In this document: positions 42,533 to 54,130 of the stretch, piece by piece
How positions within the stretch are numbered: the first letter of the stretch is position 1
Layout: every line of letters starts with the position of its first letter
NCBI GenBank assembly: GCA_038087015.1
Contig: JASBNA010000011.1
Location: 496,001-560,000, forward strand
Direction: 5' to 3'
DNA length: 64,000 bases
Origin: Cerrena zonata
Lineage: Eukaryota > Basidiomycota > Agaricomycetes > Polyporales > Cerrenaceae
The notes under the pieces: model-generated
Seen by the model: the letters and a program-made list of their open reading frames with translations, nothing else
Databases searched by the model: none
What the model was told of the DNA's origin: nothing
Made by a program: the position numbers and the translations under genes

Positions 42533-43741
42533 CTACACATCAGACTGATCAGATGAACGTTAACAAGAGGGGTAGAATTGAATATAGCGCGTACCTTAGT
42601 ACTGTATGCTTCTGTTCCAAAACCTGAAGATCCCACAACGTCGAGGACCGTGGATATTTCCACCTGCCGAGTTCGTTGTCTGCTGGTTTCGGACCATGCT
42701 TTACCTCGGGCCACTTGCAAGATTATCAACTCGGGAGCAATGCACTGTTCGACAACCCCTGAGATTTTTGATGATCAAGGCAAAGATGGGTATGAGCTTA
42801 CCTGAACCTGAACCAACAACGGGATGAATAATACGTAGGCGTTATTTTGAATGCCGTATAGAACGATGAAGATGAAGCTAACGAGTGCATATGGTAATGC
42901 GCTCTCCACGGACATAGATACAATTTTGGCGTAGACGCGAGCATAGTCCTCTCCGAGTACTTGCCGAAGCGTTCTTTGCATCGAAAGTAGTCGAAGAATC
43001 AGAAGGAGTGACAATGTGATATTCAGGGCCATAGTGAGGCCCCAGTAAGGAACGGACACTTTGAGGGTTGTTTTGGCCCATAACGTCGAGCCTGGCCGAG
43101 CGGCAGCGACAACTGTGAGGACTGACATAACTAGGGAAAACAATATTAAGGTTTCAATCTCGAGAAAACATCGATCAGAACCAACCTGTGGAGGCAATGT
43201 ATGCTAGGGATGGAAGGATAAGAACCCATGGTCGGTCGTTCCAGACAAGGAAGCAGCGGTACAGCTATTCGGTCATCTGAGTGATAGTTCGGAAGAAGTT
43301 GAGGGTGAACGAAGTACATACTAGGAAGCCATCTGCTAGGAACGTTGTGATACAACCCGCTGCATTTCCTATCGTATCCACCGGAATTGCCTGTTCATTT
43401 TGTAGATAGCCGATTGGACCTTCGGGATAGTTTCTATTATCGATCCATGCTTTCTGGTTGAAATTGAGATTACAGCTGATGTTGATGGTACCCAAGGCAA
43501 AGAGAGAGACAATGAGCATGAACTGCCACCATATTTTTCGATTGTTGTAAAGAATGTGGTATAACGTCGTAACAAAAATAGCCATGTGAACTCCTGTATC
43601 ATTGCCAATGTGAGTTACTGTGGCAGATCACGATGTAACAGACATACCGTAGGCCATCGCACCGACATTTCCGGATGCGTTTACCAACTGTTCGAACCAA
43701 ATCAACTCAGAAGGTTCATCAGGAGCATAGGGAGAAGGCAT
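42533..43741 (-). CDS. Mushroom-type 7-TM membrane protein, copy 3
   Basis: Six exons: 43741-43648, 43593-43322, 43264-43186, 43130-42802, 42744-42595, 42544-42533; 311 residues. Begins MPSPYAPDEPSELIWFEQ, nearly the same as copy 1 (MPSPYAPNESPQDIWFEQ). Landmarks: FALGTINISCNLNFNQKAWIDNRNYPEGPI, FLADGFL, SVPYWGLTMALNITLSLLLI, VESALPYALVSFIFIVLYG, CIAPELIILQVARGKAW. Exons 2 and 3 are 272 and 79 bp, one codon less and one more than in the others; exon 4 is 329 bp. The small last exon (ending S-D-V) is inferred because it restores the SDxV-like end of copy 4; without it the frame runs on to 42487. Confidence 0.8.
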
Positions 43742-44271
43742 CCTCGGAAATCCCAGGATGTTGAAGTGACAAGGGAGTCAAAAGAAGAGAAGCAAGATGG
43801 ACGTATGCCAACGGACACTCTATAGTCGTCAGCTTTGTTCATGTTAGCGATTATTCCAGACGTCCACAAAAACACCGAACAAGGTATCACCAATAAATGT
43901 CAACGAGAAAGAGCGACAGGTCGCCAAGGGTGGGATGAACCATTCACCTCCTACAACACCAGCCTGAGCCTTACCCATACCCAGTAAGCTCTACCTTAGA
44001 AGAGGGTATGTCGCCCGGACTTTTGTGATGATCCGCTATGCATTATGAGAAATCGCAGGATCTTGACAGATCTCAACGTACTATCCCCGCAGTGCGACAG
44101 CGTTAATGGCGCCACTGAGAAATTTCATTGGTGTGCTAGTACACGAATGTCTAGACTGCGGAAGTTGCCAATTTGGTGCCGGATATCATGATACTAATAC
44201 ATATCAATTTACTCCCTCTCGTCAAGGTGTTTAGCGTCCATTGTGGCGCTTCCGTATATAGAAATGTCACG
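43742..44271. other. intergenic
   Basis: No supported feature; 5' side of 7-TM copy 3. Confidence 0.4.
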
Positions 44272-45300
44272 TCAAACAGGAGAAACTGTCGAGGAGTGCT
44301 GAATGATATGGAGGCCTGATAGAATAGAATGCTCGGTGATGTACGAGGGCAAAAGTGATGAGAATAAACTTACCTCCCAGAGGACGGGCGCGCCGATCTT
44401 GCCAAAAGTCGACGTTACAGTTAGCCATCAAAGGTGAGCATGTGAGCTCTAATGTTGTGAACTGTCCCGATGGGCAGTGGAATTCTCCGAATGTATTGGG
44501 TGATGTTTCTGAGAATGTCAATGTCGTGAGGAGCTCCTTGCGCTTGGGAGCGTAAGTGGTCGCTCCATCAATGTAACGAGAAAGCTCGTTCGGTGTGTCC
44601 AAGGTCCAAATGTCTACCAGGCTGGGGTCGAGCAGAGTTACAGCAGGGTCGAAGGTGTCTGTTTTCTGCGGCATGGTGATGTTCAATACGCAACGTTCCA
44701 TTGCATAATCGATGTTCCGAAATTGAACTATTGTTGCAAACTACGATATGCTAAGTATTAGAGTAAAAGAAGGAATTGAAAGTTGTTACCTTCGAGTTGA
44801 TGAGAATACGACGATCGTCGGGATATACGGCGCCAAGTTTGGTGGGCCGTCCACGTTCGTCTTCCTTCATCTTGCGACGAGAGTCACCGACGTTTATTTG
44901 GAAAGTAACGGGCGGAAAGTTGTTAATTGGAGGAAACTCGTGGGTCGAATTGGCAAGGATCTTATCCAAATTCATGTACTGGCTCGGTCGTCGAAGAGCT
45001 TGGCCAGTTGTTGTTTGGAATGGTACTTGACCGGTTCCGAGATACAGGTCTCTTGCAAAGAGTATAACCGATAGCGTCGTGGAGAGAAGAGCACCAATGC
45101 ATGCCCAGAATATTAAGCCGTTATGTCCATCTGTTCATAAGCGATAAGTGAAATGTGTTTATGTCGTTAAAGTATTGAAGTTACTACTGACTTGAATGAT
45201 CCCGAACGGATTGTTCAGGTTTCTCGGCCTCTTCAAAACCAGCGTCTGAAAAGCCTTCGGGAGAAGAAGAAAGCTGGATGTATTCGGAGGCTCCTCGCAT
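44272..45300 (-). CDS. Conserved basidiomycete single-pass membrane protein, unknown function
   Basis: Exons 45300-45192, 45130-44790, 44740-44374, 44315-44272; 286 residues, all phases agree. Short cytoplasmic N-terminus (MRGASEYIQLSSSPEG), one span (LIFWACIGALLSTTLSVILF), then an outside domain starting TGQVPFQTTTGQALRRPSQYMNLDK. It continues AVYPDDRRILINSK, FRNIDYAMERC and a Cys-containing region GEFHCPSGQFTTLELTC...NCNVDFWQDRRARPLG. I recall this as a widespread mushroom family without known role. The RRPSQY segment after the span corresponds to LPRP[DE]IW/F in the small TM proteins at 11280 and 40467, so all three appear related. The last exon (44 bp) is the least certain. Confidence 0.75.
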
Positions 45301-46286
45301 TATGCAGGTGGAGGTTACAGAGAGAAGTATCCTTGCTTCTAGCAAAGATAGACACGCTGGAAGGGGAGAACCAGCGCTGGCTCAAGGCTGGCCAGTGCCC
45401 TTGTGATGAACCATCAGTTGATCAGAAACTTCCGATAACACTCATCCTACACCATATATTCGTAAAGGACATTGGAGTCGTGAAGTTTGAAGTCAATATT
45501 ATGTTGGTATCTGCATAGTAAAAACTGCTCTATGGTGGCAAGACTCAAGACTCGGAGGAGGTGTAGCTTTGACTCAGAGGTATGGAGGTTAAGGTTAGAC
45601 ATGCCATATATGGTATCTACATCCGTAATCCGCGAATAACGGAAGTTACGAATCACTTCTTGAGTTCCTCCTCCTTTCGAACTTGAACACCCCAAGGACC
45701 GACGGAACTAGGACACTTTCTCTTCTGTGCACCGTCATTCTTGTCCTATGCTCGTAATAGTGCGCAGCTAAGACGCAATGTACCATCTCTGGCACCTCAG
45801 GGCTACTCGGGGGAGGATAGTTAAACTTCCCCTCAGACAAGTCTAGATCTGGGCAAGGGTAGCGTCTCATATTTGTCTTCCCTTGATGTGCATTTCCATT
45901 CAAGAACTCGAAGCTGTCTATATCCGGCGCAGGATGTAATCAATTGTACGATGAACATCTGCTGCAGGATCCAGTGACGCACTTCTCGACCAGATGGCCA
46001 TCACACTTCCCCGGCGAGGGTGCCCATTAAGGCCGATGCAACTTCTCGTGATATATTCCGAGCCCCTCTCCCCTGCTCCTTGTTATGGCATCTAGGTATA
46101 TAGCGGTGTCAAGTCGGCGGAGTACCCCCCGCTTATACGGTTCCATATCAAGCAACCTCACCCTTCGCAACTACCTCACCGTCAACCACACCCGACTAGG
46201 TGCCTCACCTTCTTCGCATTCCTGTAGCTTTATCAGAAGGTGTCCAATACCCAATAGGTACTCTCCACTCATCCACTACATTCACG
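45301..46286. other. intergenic between divergent genes
   Basis: Contains only short frames in conflicting directions (45192-45518 +, 45447-45903 -) without motifs. Promoter of the hydrolase at 46287 is within the last few hundred bases. Confidence 0.4.
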
Positions 46287-47281
46287 ATGTTCGGACATCT
46301 AACCAAGCTTTTCAGACCCTCCGCATCTCGCCAATCGTCGACAATGGCCACAATTCAACCTACTCAGGAGGGTACTATTGATTTCCCGTACAACGGCGAG
46401 ACCTACCAAACCTTCTACAAAGTCTTCGGTGACTTAAAGAACACCACACGTACACCTCTCGTCGTCTTACACGGTGGTCCCGGTCTTTCCCATGATTATC
46501 TTCTCCCCATTTCCGACCTTGCCACAACTGCCAACATTCCCGTCATTCTCTACGACCAAGTTGGCAATGCCCGCTCGACACATCTCAAGGAGAAACCACC
46601 TACATTCTGGACTCTCGACCTCTTTATCGACGAACTCATTAACCTCCTCAAGCATTTCGGCATCTACGATTCATTTGACCTCCTCGGTCACTCGTGGGGT
46701 GGTATTCTCGGTTCCGAGTTCGAGGTTCGAAGACAACCTGCAGGATTGAAGCACCTCATCCTAAGCGACTCCCTCGCGGCATCCGCACTCTGGGGAAAGT
46801 CGAACATGGAACTCATGCAGTCCATGCCCAAAGAAGTGCAGGAGGGACTTGGTGTCGGTATGAAAGACCCGGCGAAGTTCTGGGCTGCATTGCAGGAGTT
46901 CCACAAGGTGTATGGATGCACCGTGAAACCGACCCCGCAGGAGTACCTCGACTCCATGAACTGGGTCTTCGGCCCCACCGGCGATCCTACCGTAGCAGGT
47001 GCACCGTAAGTGATGTTATGCTGCGAAACCGAGGACGATACTCATCTGGCTTACGTTATAGAATCCTCAAGGATTGGACCATCATTGATCGTCTTCACCT
47101 AATTCGCATCCCAACCTTCGTGATCAATGGGCGGAAAGATATCGCCCAAGATTTCGTTGTGAAGCCATTCTTCGACGGAATCCAGAAGGTCAAATGGGTG
47201 ACTTTCGAGAATTCCGCTCACACCCCCTTCTTCGAGGAGCGTGAGAAGTACATGAAGCTTGTTGGTGAATTCTTGGCTTGA
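46287..47281 (+). CDS. S33 proline-iminopeptidase-like hydrolase with probable mitochondrial presequence
   Basis: Exons 46287-47005 and 47062-47281 (56-bp phase-2 intron), 312 residues from ATG 46287. The first 19 residues (MFGHLTKLFRPSASRQSST) are basic, hydroxylated and lack acids, like a mitochondrial targeting sequence. A second ATG at 46344 would give a cytosolic form starting MATIQPTQEGTIDF, the exact counterpart of the 12248 protein. HGGPG and GHSWGG are intact; exon 2 has NGRKDIAQDF and SAHTPFFEE. An in-frame ATG at 46200 also exists but has poorer context. Alternative starts could give dual localisation. Nearest to the 12248 hydrolase. Confidence 0.85.
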
Positions 47282-49033
47282 CTCGAGAATGGACCTTGGC
47301 ATGCGAACCTGTAAATTACACGCTATGTCGATTTGTTGGCAGTGGATTTTCTACAGCCCGACTTGGGCATCTTGTGGGACTATGAAATGTATATTTGTTT
47401 CGGACTTGTCCTATCGACGACGTCATACTAGCAGCCTGATAGTAACATCCGCAGTCACGTCGTCCAACCTCTGCTTGCCCACCGTACGCCTTGAGCCTCA
47501 CCTCGATCGGGATTCCGCGCTGTCTTTTTACATTCGCACGAAATGACTTTCAGTCCACATGGAATTGTCGACAGCCTCGTCAGCAGACCCATCCTAAAGG
47601 ACGTTAATTCCCTCCGCCGGCAGGTGTCTATCACAAATAGCCAGTTTCGTGGTGTGCCACTGTGGTAAGGTAAGCGGGTCTGTGCGGTTATAGCTCTGAT
47701 TATATCTGATTCAATTTTTATCTATTGATCGATAGATATTGTTCTCTATGCCCTCCTGATCTGATCAGCAAGTTGGGTAAGGATGTCTAGACTATGCATT
47801 CAACTCCAGAGGGTACCCCATTTCCAATAGCAATAAGATCAGAATCGTCATCTCAGGACCCGGTTGTCCTTCAATCTGCTTCTCTAGGCACACAACAGTC
47901 GAGAACATAGCCACGCGGGTGCTATTACTGGAGCGGCTGCAGCGGAAAGGTACTTGTCGGAGTTGGAATCTTTGATTTTTCGGCAACTGTTCTAAAATAG
48001 GTAACCACTACCATGACATTCACGTTGATAACGCTATTGCAGTGTTCATGGAACTCGCTAAAGGGAATGATTTTCGATACTTTGTGGCGTTTCTTACAGG
48101 CGAGACAAGCGGATGATGAGCATTCTGACAGTGACAATTGGTTACAACACCAAATACAACCGGCACATGTCTTCACACGCTGTCTTTCTACCTCATCCCC
48201 GGCGGCGCATACTACTGGACATCGACGCGGACGTTTGATACCTGATGGCCATCTCGACGGCTCAAATTTCAAAGCTGGAACTGTATCCAATCGCCACGCC
48301 GTTGCTTTCTGTCTATCTCAACAACAGCTGGCGACATACGAATATCAGGAACGAAGAAGGCTGATTGCTCGGGTGACTCTCCATACGAATCTTTTCCCAC
48401 CTGTTATCGATCCAGATGAGAAGCCAGAAATCACCGAGACTCCTCAAAATGAATTGGACTGGTCGGGATCGAAGATTTGGAACCTCCGCGTTGTTTGAGG
48501 CCCACGCGCCAGTTTTGGAATTCAAAGCTTGGGCAAAACTTCCGCTGAAGCACCCGTTCCTGTTACGGAGATGAGGTGGCTTCGGTGATTTTTTGATGAG
48601 ATATCATTAAGTAGGTAGGACCTACCCATATCCAGAACGACGATACCAAAGGGGCTCACCATCAGCTTTTCACAGGGGTTTCCAGTCCCATCAGTGATGT
48701 GTCGAGCAGGCGTTCACTCTAGACAGTAAACTGTACCCCTCAAGTCACGGTCGTCTACTTCGCCATACTGCACTGGTTTTGATATGAGATAATTGGGCCG
48801 CCGTCACCTACAAACGCCGCAGGGGACCTTGCTGAAGATGGTAAGTCAGCAGGTAAAGAATCAAATAAAGTTCCTTCACATCTTCCGCGAGGACAGTCTA
48901 TAAGCTCTCGTTTCCGTGTCTTTCCTTTCACCGGTGTTGCGTTCTTTCTACCCCCGCTCTTCACCGGGTCCTTCTATTCGTATTCCAGGACTTGGTCTTT
49001 TCTTTTGATCTACTCAACACCCCGAGTGGCATT
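47282..49033. other. long intergenic stretch
   Basis: About 1.75 kb without a secure gene. Two overlapping frames on opposite strands near 47925-48498 are open; the minus one has a Cys-rich piece (CAGCIWCCNQ ... CLACKKRH) faintly like a MYND finger, but no conserved neighbours or splice support. The end is CT-rich promoter of the 7-TM gene, with a TATAAGC near 48900. Confidence 0.45.
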
Positions 49034-50255
49034 ATGTCGGATCCTTCCTGGACTACCCAAGAGCCTCCCGAACTCCTCTGGTTCGAGCAAGTGAACTATG
49101 TCAGTGTCGCCATTGGTTCTATTGCATATGGTAAAATATTCCTATATTGTTGGTATTATTCCTCCTGCTCATCGTACTTTGCTTAGGCATCCACATCGTC
49201 ATCTTCTTCATGTGTGCATACTACCTCATCAAGGAGAACAAACAAGGAAACTGGCGATGGCTTGCATTTGTTTTCACACTCTTTGGTTTGGGAACCTTAA
49301 ACATTTGCTTCAATCTTCACTTTAACCAAATGGCATGGGTCGATAAACGCAACTACCCCGGGGGACCTCTTGCCTTCCTACTCGAACAGCAAAATGTTCC
49401 CATTAATATCGCCGGTAATGCGATATCTGCGATTATTCCTTTCCTTGCGGATGGCCTCCTTGTAAGTGACATTTTGATTCGAGTGGCTGTAGTGCTTACC
49501 TGTGCCGATAGATCTACCGTGTTCATGTCGTCTGGAATAGATGGTGGTTGATTGTTGTCCCCATCCTTGCTTGGCTTGCAGCCCTCGGTTAGTACTCTTG
49601 CTATTTCAACCGTCAACTACCGTAAAATAACCCATGGAATTTTCTAGCTCTCGGTATTCTTACTACCGTTCAAGCCGCCGAACCAAACTCACCTCTCTGG
49701 GCGAATAGTACCGTTAACTTTGCTCTACCCTACTTTTCTCTCTCCATGGCCCTCAACATCCTCCTTACAATCCTACTTGTCTCGCGTTTGCTCTATATGC
49801 GACACAAGATCACTTCGACCCTCGGTGCACAGTACGGAAAGACTTACACCGGTATTGCTACGATGGTACTCGAGTCTGCCTTGCCACTAGGTTTGGTATC
49901 GCTCGTCTTCATCGTATTGTACGCCATTCACAATACTGCCGAGCTTTTGTTGTTGGTTCTACTCGTTCAAGTCCAGGTATGTCTTGCCTTCCTTTGACTT
50001 ATTTCGTACGCGGCTCAGTTGTGATGTTTACGATAGTGCATCTCGCCCATGCTCATTATCCTCCGAGTCACCCGTGGTCGCGCCTGGTCCGCAAACTCCG
50101 TCGACGATGCCCAAATCAGCAAGATGCGCTTCAACAGTGCCAACCCTGGATCAACCACTGCTGGGGCATCTCGCGGTACTGGTGAAATGTCCATGATCAC
50201 CTTCAAGGCTGGTTCGACTTCACAACTTAGAAGCAAGGACTCTGATTTCGTTTAA
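49034..50255 (+). CDS. Mushroom-type 7-TM membrane protein, copy 4
   Basis: Exons 49034-49130, 49187-49461, 49512-49587, 49648-49976, 50037-50255; 331 residues. Exon 2-4 lengths 275, 76 and 329 bp, the same as copies 1 and 2. Landmarks: LLWFEQVNYVSVAIGSIAYG, FGLGTLNICFNLHFNQMAW, NYPGGPLAFLLEQQNVPIN, FLADGLLIYRVHVVWN, ALPYFSLSMALNILLTILLV, MVLESALPLGLVSLVFIVLYA, CISPMLIILRVTRGRAWS. The tail is Ser/Thr-rich and ends SKDSDFV. The second cluster half ends here. Confidence 0.88.
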
Positions 50256-50555
50256 TGATTGATGACGCCTGTGTTGTATTGTGGTGTAGTGTAGGGTGTA
50301 ATGAGGGTTCTCTTGGGGGTTTGCTTGGATTAACTGGATTAGGTACTGGTTACTTGCTTGGATGTCTTGTCAGGAACACTATACGATGGTATTTATGAGT
50401 ATTGTTTATCTACGTATATAACGTGCAATTTTCATCCATTTCTATCCCATCTTACTCAAGACTAAGAGGGAATAGACCTCGGGAGACGGCGAGTTAGTAG
50501 AATAAAAAATACAAGATCGTTGCAGCGTCTTGCGCAATGTGGGCGAATTCCACCT
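50256..50555. other. intergenic
   Basis: 3' region of 7-TM copy 4; nothing further seen. Confidence 0.4.
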
Positions 50556-50927
50556 CTTACAGCTCTTTCGGAAAACCTTGTCGCACGCCTTTTTTTTTTT
50601 TTTGAAAGTTGCATCAGGCGCTTCGCTAGCAGCGGGTACTCTAAAGGCCCAACTGACGACTTATGGTATATTTAGTGAGCTAGTGCATTATTTACTGTAC
50701 TATATATTCAGTGATATCAGACATTCTTTTACAGTGCAAACGGAGTCCAACAGAGTGTTCAATTATGACTTCAGGCATTTAGTGCTTGTTAAGCGTGGGA
50801 TATCAAAATCATCATGAGCTACTGCTTTTGGTAACAGGAAGGGCCTGAGCGCCCAATATTGATGCGTCCGTAAAATAAAATAAAAAAGGCGTGCGACAAG
50901 GTTTTCCGAACTTGAAAGAGCTGTAAG
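50556..50927. mobile_element. MITE/foldback-like element with about 40-bp terminal inverted repeats
   Basis: Left end CTTACAGCTCTTTCGGAAAA then CCTTGTCGCACGCC and a run of about 14 T. The right end is its reverse complement (AAAAAAGGCGTGCGACAAGG, then TTTTCC, a 5-base insertion, GAAAGAGCTGTAAG). Total about 372 bp with no coding capacity. Inner GCATCAGGCGC and GCGCCC...TTGATGC blocks extend the fold. No clear target-site duplication could be read, so the transposon class is open. Confidence 0.65.
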
Positions 50928-51818
50928 CGAACGTTTTCTTACCACCGCTGCAGATTGTGGTCATTCACTGTCACTCTTGTCGGAGTATGTCCCATTCCGT
51001 GTAGTATCACTTTGAATTCACGGTGTTCAAAATGGAGTCCTCTGACATCCCCTGGGTATACTGTTCCTAGTGCCGACACGGAAGGTCTCGAAGGATCGTA
51101 AACTAGGCAATTTAGAACCTTGTAACTAAGTTTATAACTAATGCCGAGCGACCGAACAGTTCATCTAGGTTATTTCCTTTGGGCCTAAAACTTAAGCTTG
51201 AGCCCTGCAGAAGTCAAGCTTCGGCACACCGGTTCAAGGGAGCCTACCAATGTTCTCCCATCGTTTCTCCGATATTGATGACGCATCGCAAGAGGTTGTC
51301 TATCGGAATGTAGAACGAGGAATCATTCACCGGCAGGAGAGGTAGGGATCATATCTTGAATGACAAAAGATCCTTGTTGCATGGAGTTTATGACATCGTC
51401 TAGACAGTAAACATGATGAGGGCTAAGATGTCGGGACATCGACAGAGTTTGCAAGATGCCATTAGAAAGGAAGTTCAGAGGAAGAATGGGTTTAAACACT
51501 TACTGTGAGTTGATTCTACATCTACTGCCAGTCATCCATCTTGCAGTCGGTTTGATGAACAGAGCTCACCTCAGTTGAAGGTTACTGATGAACAGATGCT
51601 GATGAACACAGGCAAGTGAGGAAGAGGGGACTGACTTGTAGTTTTGAGGGTGGCATCCCATCGGATGATCTGTGAGAGGAAGCCATAACCCAAAAGTTGT
51701 TTCTTTCCATTCAATGTACACACGTAAAAATAACCCTTCATGAACTAATGTGTAGGTGACTCCGGACGCAAATATGTTTCTGCACGTATAACGGGCGGGT
51801 TTGTTTAGGAAATTAAGA
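50928..51818. other. intergenic
   Basis: 3' region of the BAR-SH3 gene and space to the MITE-like element. A 89-codon frame on - (51566-51835) overlaps the last coding exon and is not supported. Confidence 0.45.
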
Positions 51819-53488
51819 CTATGTAGACTGCACATAGTTACCTAGGAAGGAAAAGACCATGACAGAATCAGCATGATTCGATCAACGTAAACGAAAGCAG
51901 CCTACCGGGGAATACACCTTGCTGCCCATTCAATTTCCCTGTCCACCAATCCTCCGTACTGTCACTCTTCTGACAATCTCGATCCTATCTCCCGCTTTGA
52001 AGTCCAAATCACCCTCTGCCTGCGCCTCGAAGTCATATAAAGCGACGACATACTCCGCAGCTGGCTTGGGTTTAGGCTTCAATGGTGGAGGTGGGGGCGG
52101 TGCCTTTTTCGCTGCCACAAAGCTCGCTGCGGAAGAAGGGGAGGTTGCAGAGGAGTAAGGTGGCGGAGGTGCAGCATATGCAGATGCTGATGGAGGGGCA
52201 GGAGGTGATTTCTTGCTCAGGGAAGACGAGTTAGAGACCGAGCGAGATGGTGGGGCCGCGAGGTTTCGGCTACCGTATGAGGAAGTTGTGGCGGATGAAG
52301 CAGCTCTGCCTAGACCACTTGCTCCAGTTTCTCTAGTGGCGCGTTGACTTTGCACGAATTTAGCTGCACAAGGTCAGTAAAATGAGTTGATGAGTGAAGA
52401 ATCTTGAAACGTACAAGTACTAATCATCCGCTTCGTGATGTTGAGGTCCTCGATACGAGACCAAGCGTCGGTTCTCTTGTCTTCGTAATCTATAGCAATT
52501 TGCTGTGCAGGTACAGCGACGTCGTAACGACCCTCTGCGAAACCACTCAATTTTTCGAGCAAGAGGTAGAAGATGTTCAACTGCATGTAGAAGAACGAAT
52601 GGAAGAGAGGGTCAATGAATTGGCTGGCCATGACTAAGAAACGAGGAAGTTCGTTCTTCATGGTGCTGTTGATATAATCGTATTCGTTGGTGGCGACTTC
52701 GAAATCTTGCTCGAGCTAGGTAGAAGATGAATATCTAGCGGTAAGTAGTATTGCAAGCGACACTTACTTTGAACAGATTCTTCTCGTCGCTCAAACTCTT
52801 CTCCTTCTTGTCTCGAAGTTTAGTGAGTGAGTTATTGAACCGATCGTAATCCACGAGCTAACGTGACAGGGCTTCCTTAAATTAAACGGTTAGGCATTGT
52901 GAATTGGCGTACGTACCTTGTGGTCGCGTTTCGTCATACTCTTCCTAATCGACTTCAGAACACCTTGCAACTCCTTGATAGGGTTCACAATCCTACTCTC
53001 GATCAACTCGAGTTCAGGGATAACTGCAGCCTTCAACTCCTCCATAGCACCCTCATACGCGTCAACATTCTTCACGGTGTGTTCCGCTTCGGGATGCTTT
53101 GATAATATGTCGTGTTCTTCTTCCCCGCTCATAGGGTGGAATAAGATAGCGAAATGAGCAGCGAATCCTGTACCATTAGTAAACAGATTGGATACACCCT
53201 CCGTAAACGCTTTGGTGTCCTTTAGTAGCTTGTCGGTAGCAGTTTCAATAGAGGCGAATCGGCGCGAATAGTCTTCATATTCTGGGTCCGAGGACTCTGG
53301 CGATTGCGATCCAGGGGTAGTGTAAGCGCTCCATTGTATATGGCAGATGAGGCAAGATAAACGAACTCTTTGACATGCCCACCTTAGTGGTAATTAAATG
53401 TGGCGTTCTGCATGTTTGGATAAGTATCTTCTAGCAGTTACTTTGTAGAAAGTACTCACCGAGCGAACGCTTTGCCAATTCCCTTCAT
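51819..53488 (-). CDS. BAR-SH3 adaptor protein, Hob1/Rvs167 amphiphysin type
   Basis: Binds and bends membranes and links them to actin at endocytic sites. Exons 53488-53460, 53406-53366, 53296-52917, 52857-52768, 52715-52415, 52363-51906, 51841-51819; about 440 residues if the frame is continuous. BAR domain about 1-250: MKGIGKAFARTPHLITTKVG, SDPEYEDYSRRFASIE, KHPEAEHTVKNVDAYE, YDYINSTMKNELPRFL, FIDPLFHSFFYMQLNIFY. A Ser/Pro/Ala linker (KKSPPAPPSASAYAAPPPPYSS) follows, then a C-terminal SH3 starting VVALYDFEAQAEGDLDFKAGDRIEIV. Right after this (near 51960) the frame shifts by one base. The expected remainder (DSTEDWWTGKLNGQQGVFPG, then NYVQST) is present in the next frame, while the first frame ends in RRIGGQGN at 51930. 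A truncated SH3 or a sequence error are both possible. Confidence 0.88.
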
Positions 53489-54130
53489 GATGACGGTGGT
53501 ATACTAGATGTATACTATTGCGATATAATCGAACTTCCGAGTTACAGAAGTAGATTGTGTAAACTATATGAATGCAGTTGGTGAAACGAGGTAAAGGGTT
53601 GGAGGAGGTTGGAGGAGGGTGTTCGTGCAGTGCGGCCGTAGGCAGCGCTGCCAAGGCGCTTGCGGTCTCCAATGATGACCTTGGCACAGCCGAGGGAAAT
53701 AGTAAGAGGATTTACTGTACCTTCAATAATAAAAATACGCAGTCAGCCTCCGCAGTGAGGGGCGACCCAAGGCTCCGATAATGACAGACAACCGTTACAC
53801 GGGTTGGGTAAATAAAGGTGTGGATGAACACCGAGGCGCATACACCCACGCGTATGCCGGATTATGACACAATCAATATAATCGACTATCAGATAAGTCT
53901 ATCTGTTTACATAATGTAATAGTATTTATAATCTCACAAGATTAATCCCAAAATTAAAGAATCCCTTCCGGACTCGGAGGAATCAGAGTTCATCATCTAC
54001 GACGGACCCGCCTTGCCATCTCTCCTTGACTCGCCGTCTGAAACATATATAAAATACCTCAGAATATAATCCTCACAAAAAAGATACCTTACACAACGAG
54101 TATTCCCAGTCCAAGTCCTTGACTCACACT
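53489..54130. other. divergent promoter region
   Basis: Lies between the starts of the BAR-SH3 gene (-) and SBDS (+). One short frame (53572-53781) not supported. Confidence 0.5.

Noticed and set aside
45192..45903. Frames on both strands near the single-pass membrane protein gene
   Set aside because: One is antisense to exon 1 of the accepted gene; the others have no motifs or conserved start.
47925..48498. Possible MYND-like zinc-finger protein on the minus strand and a 161-codon frame on the plus strand
   Set aside because: Cys spacing fits MYND poorly, the two frames overlap antisense and neither has a supported exon structure.
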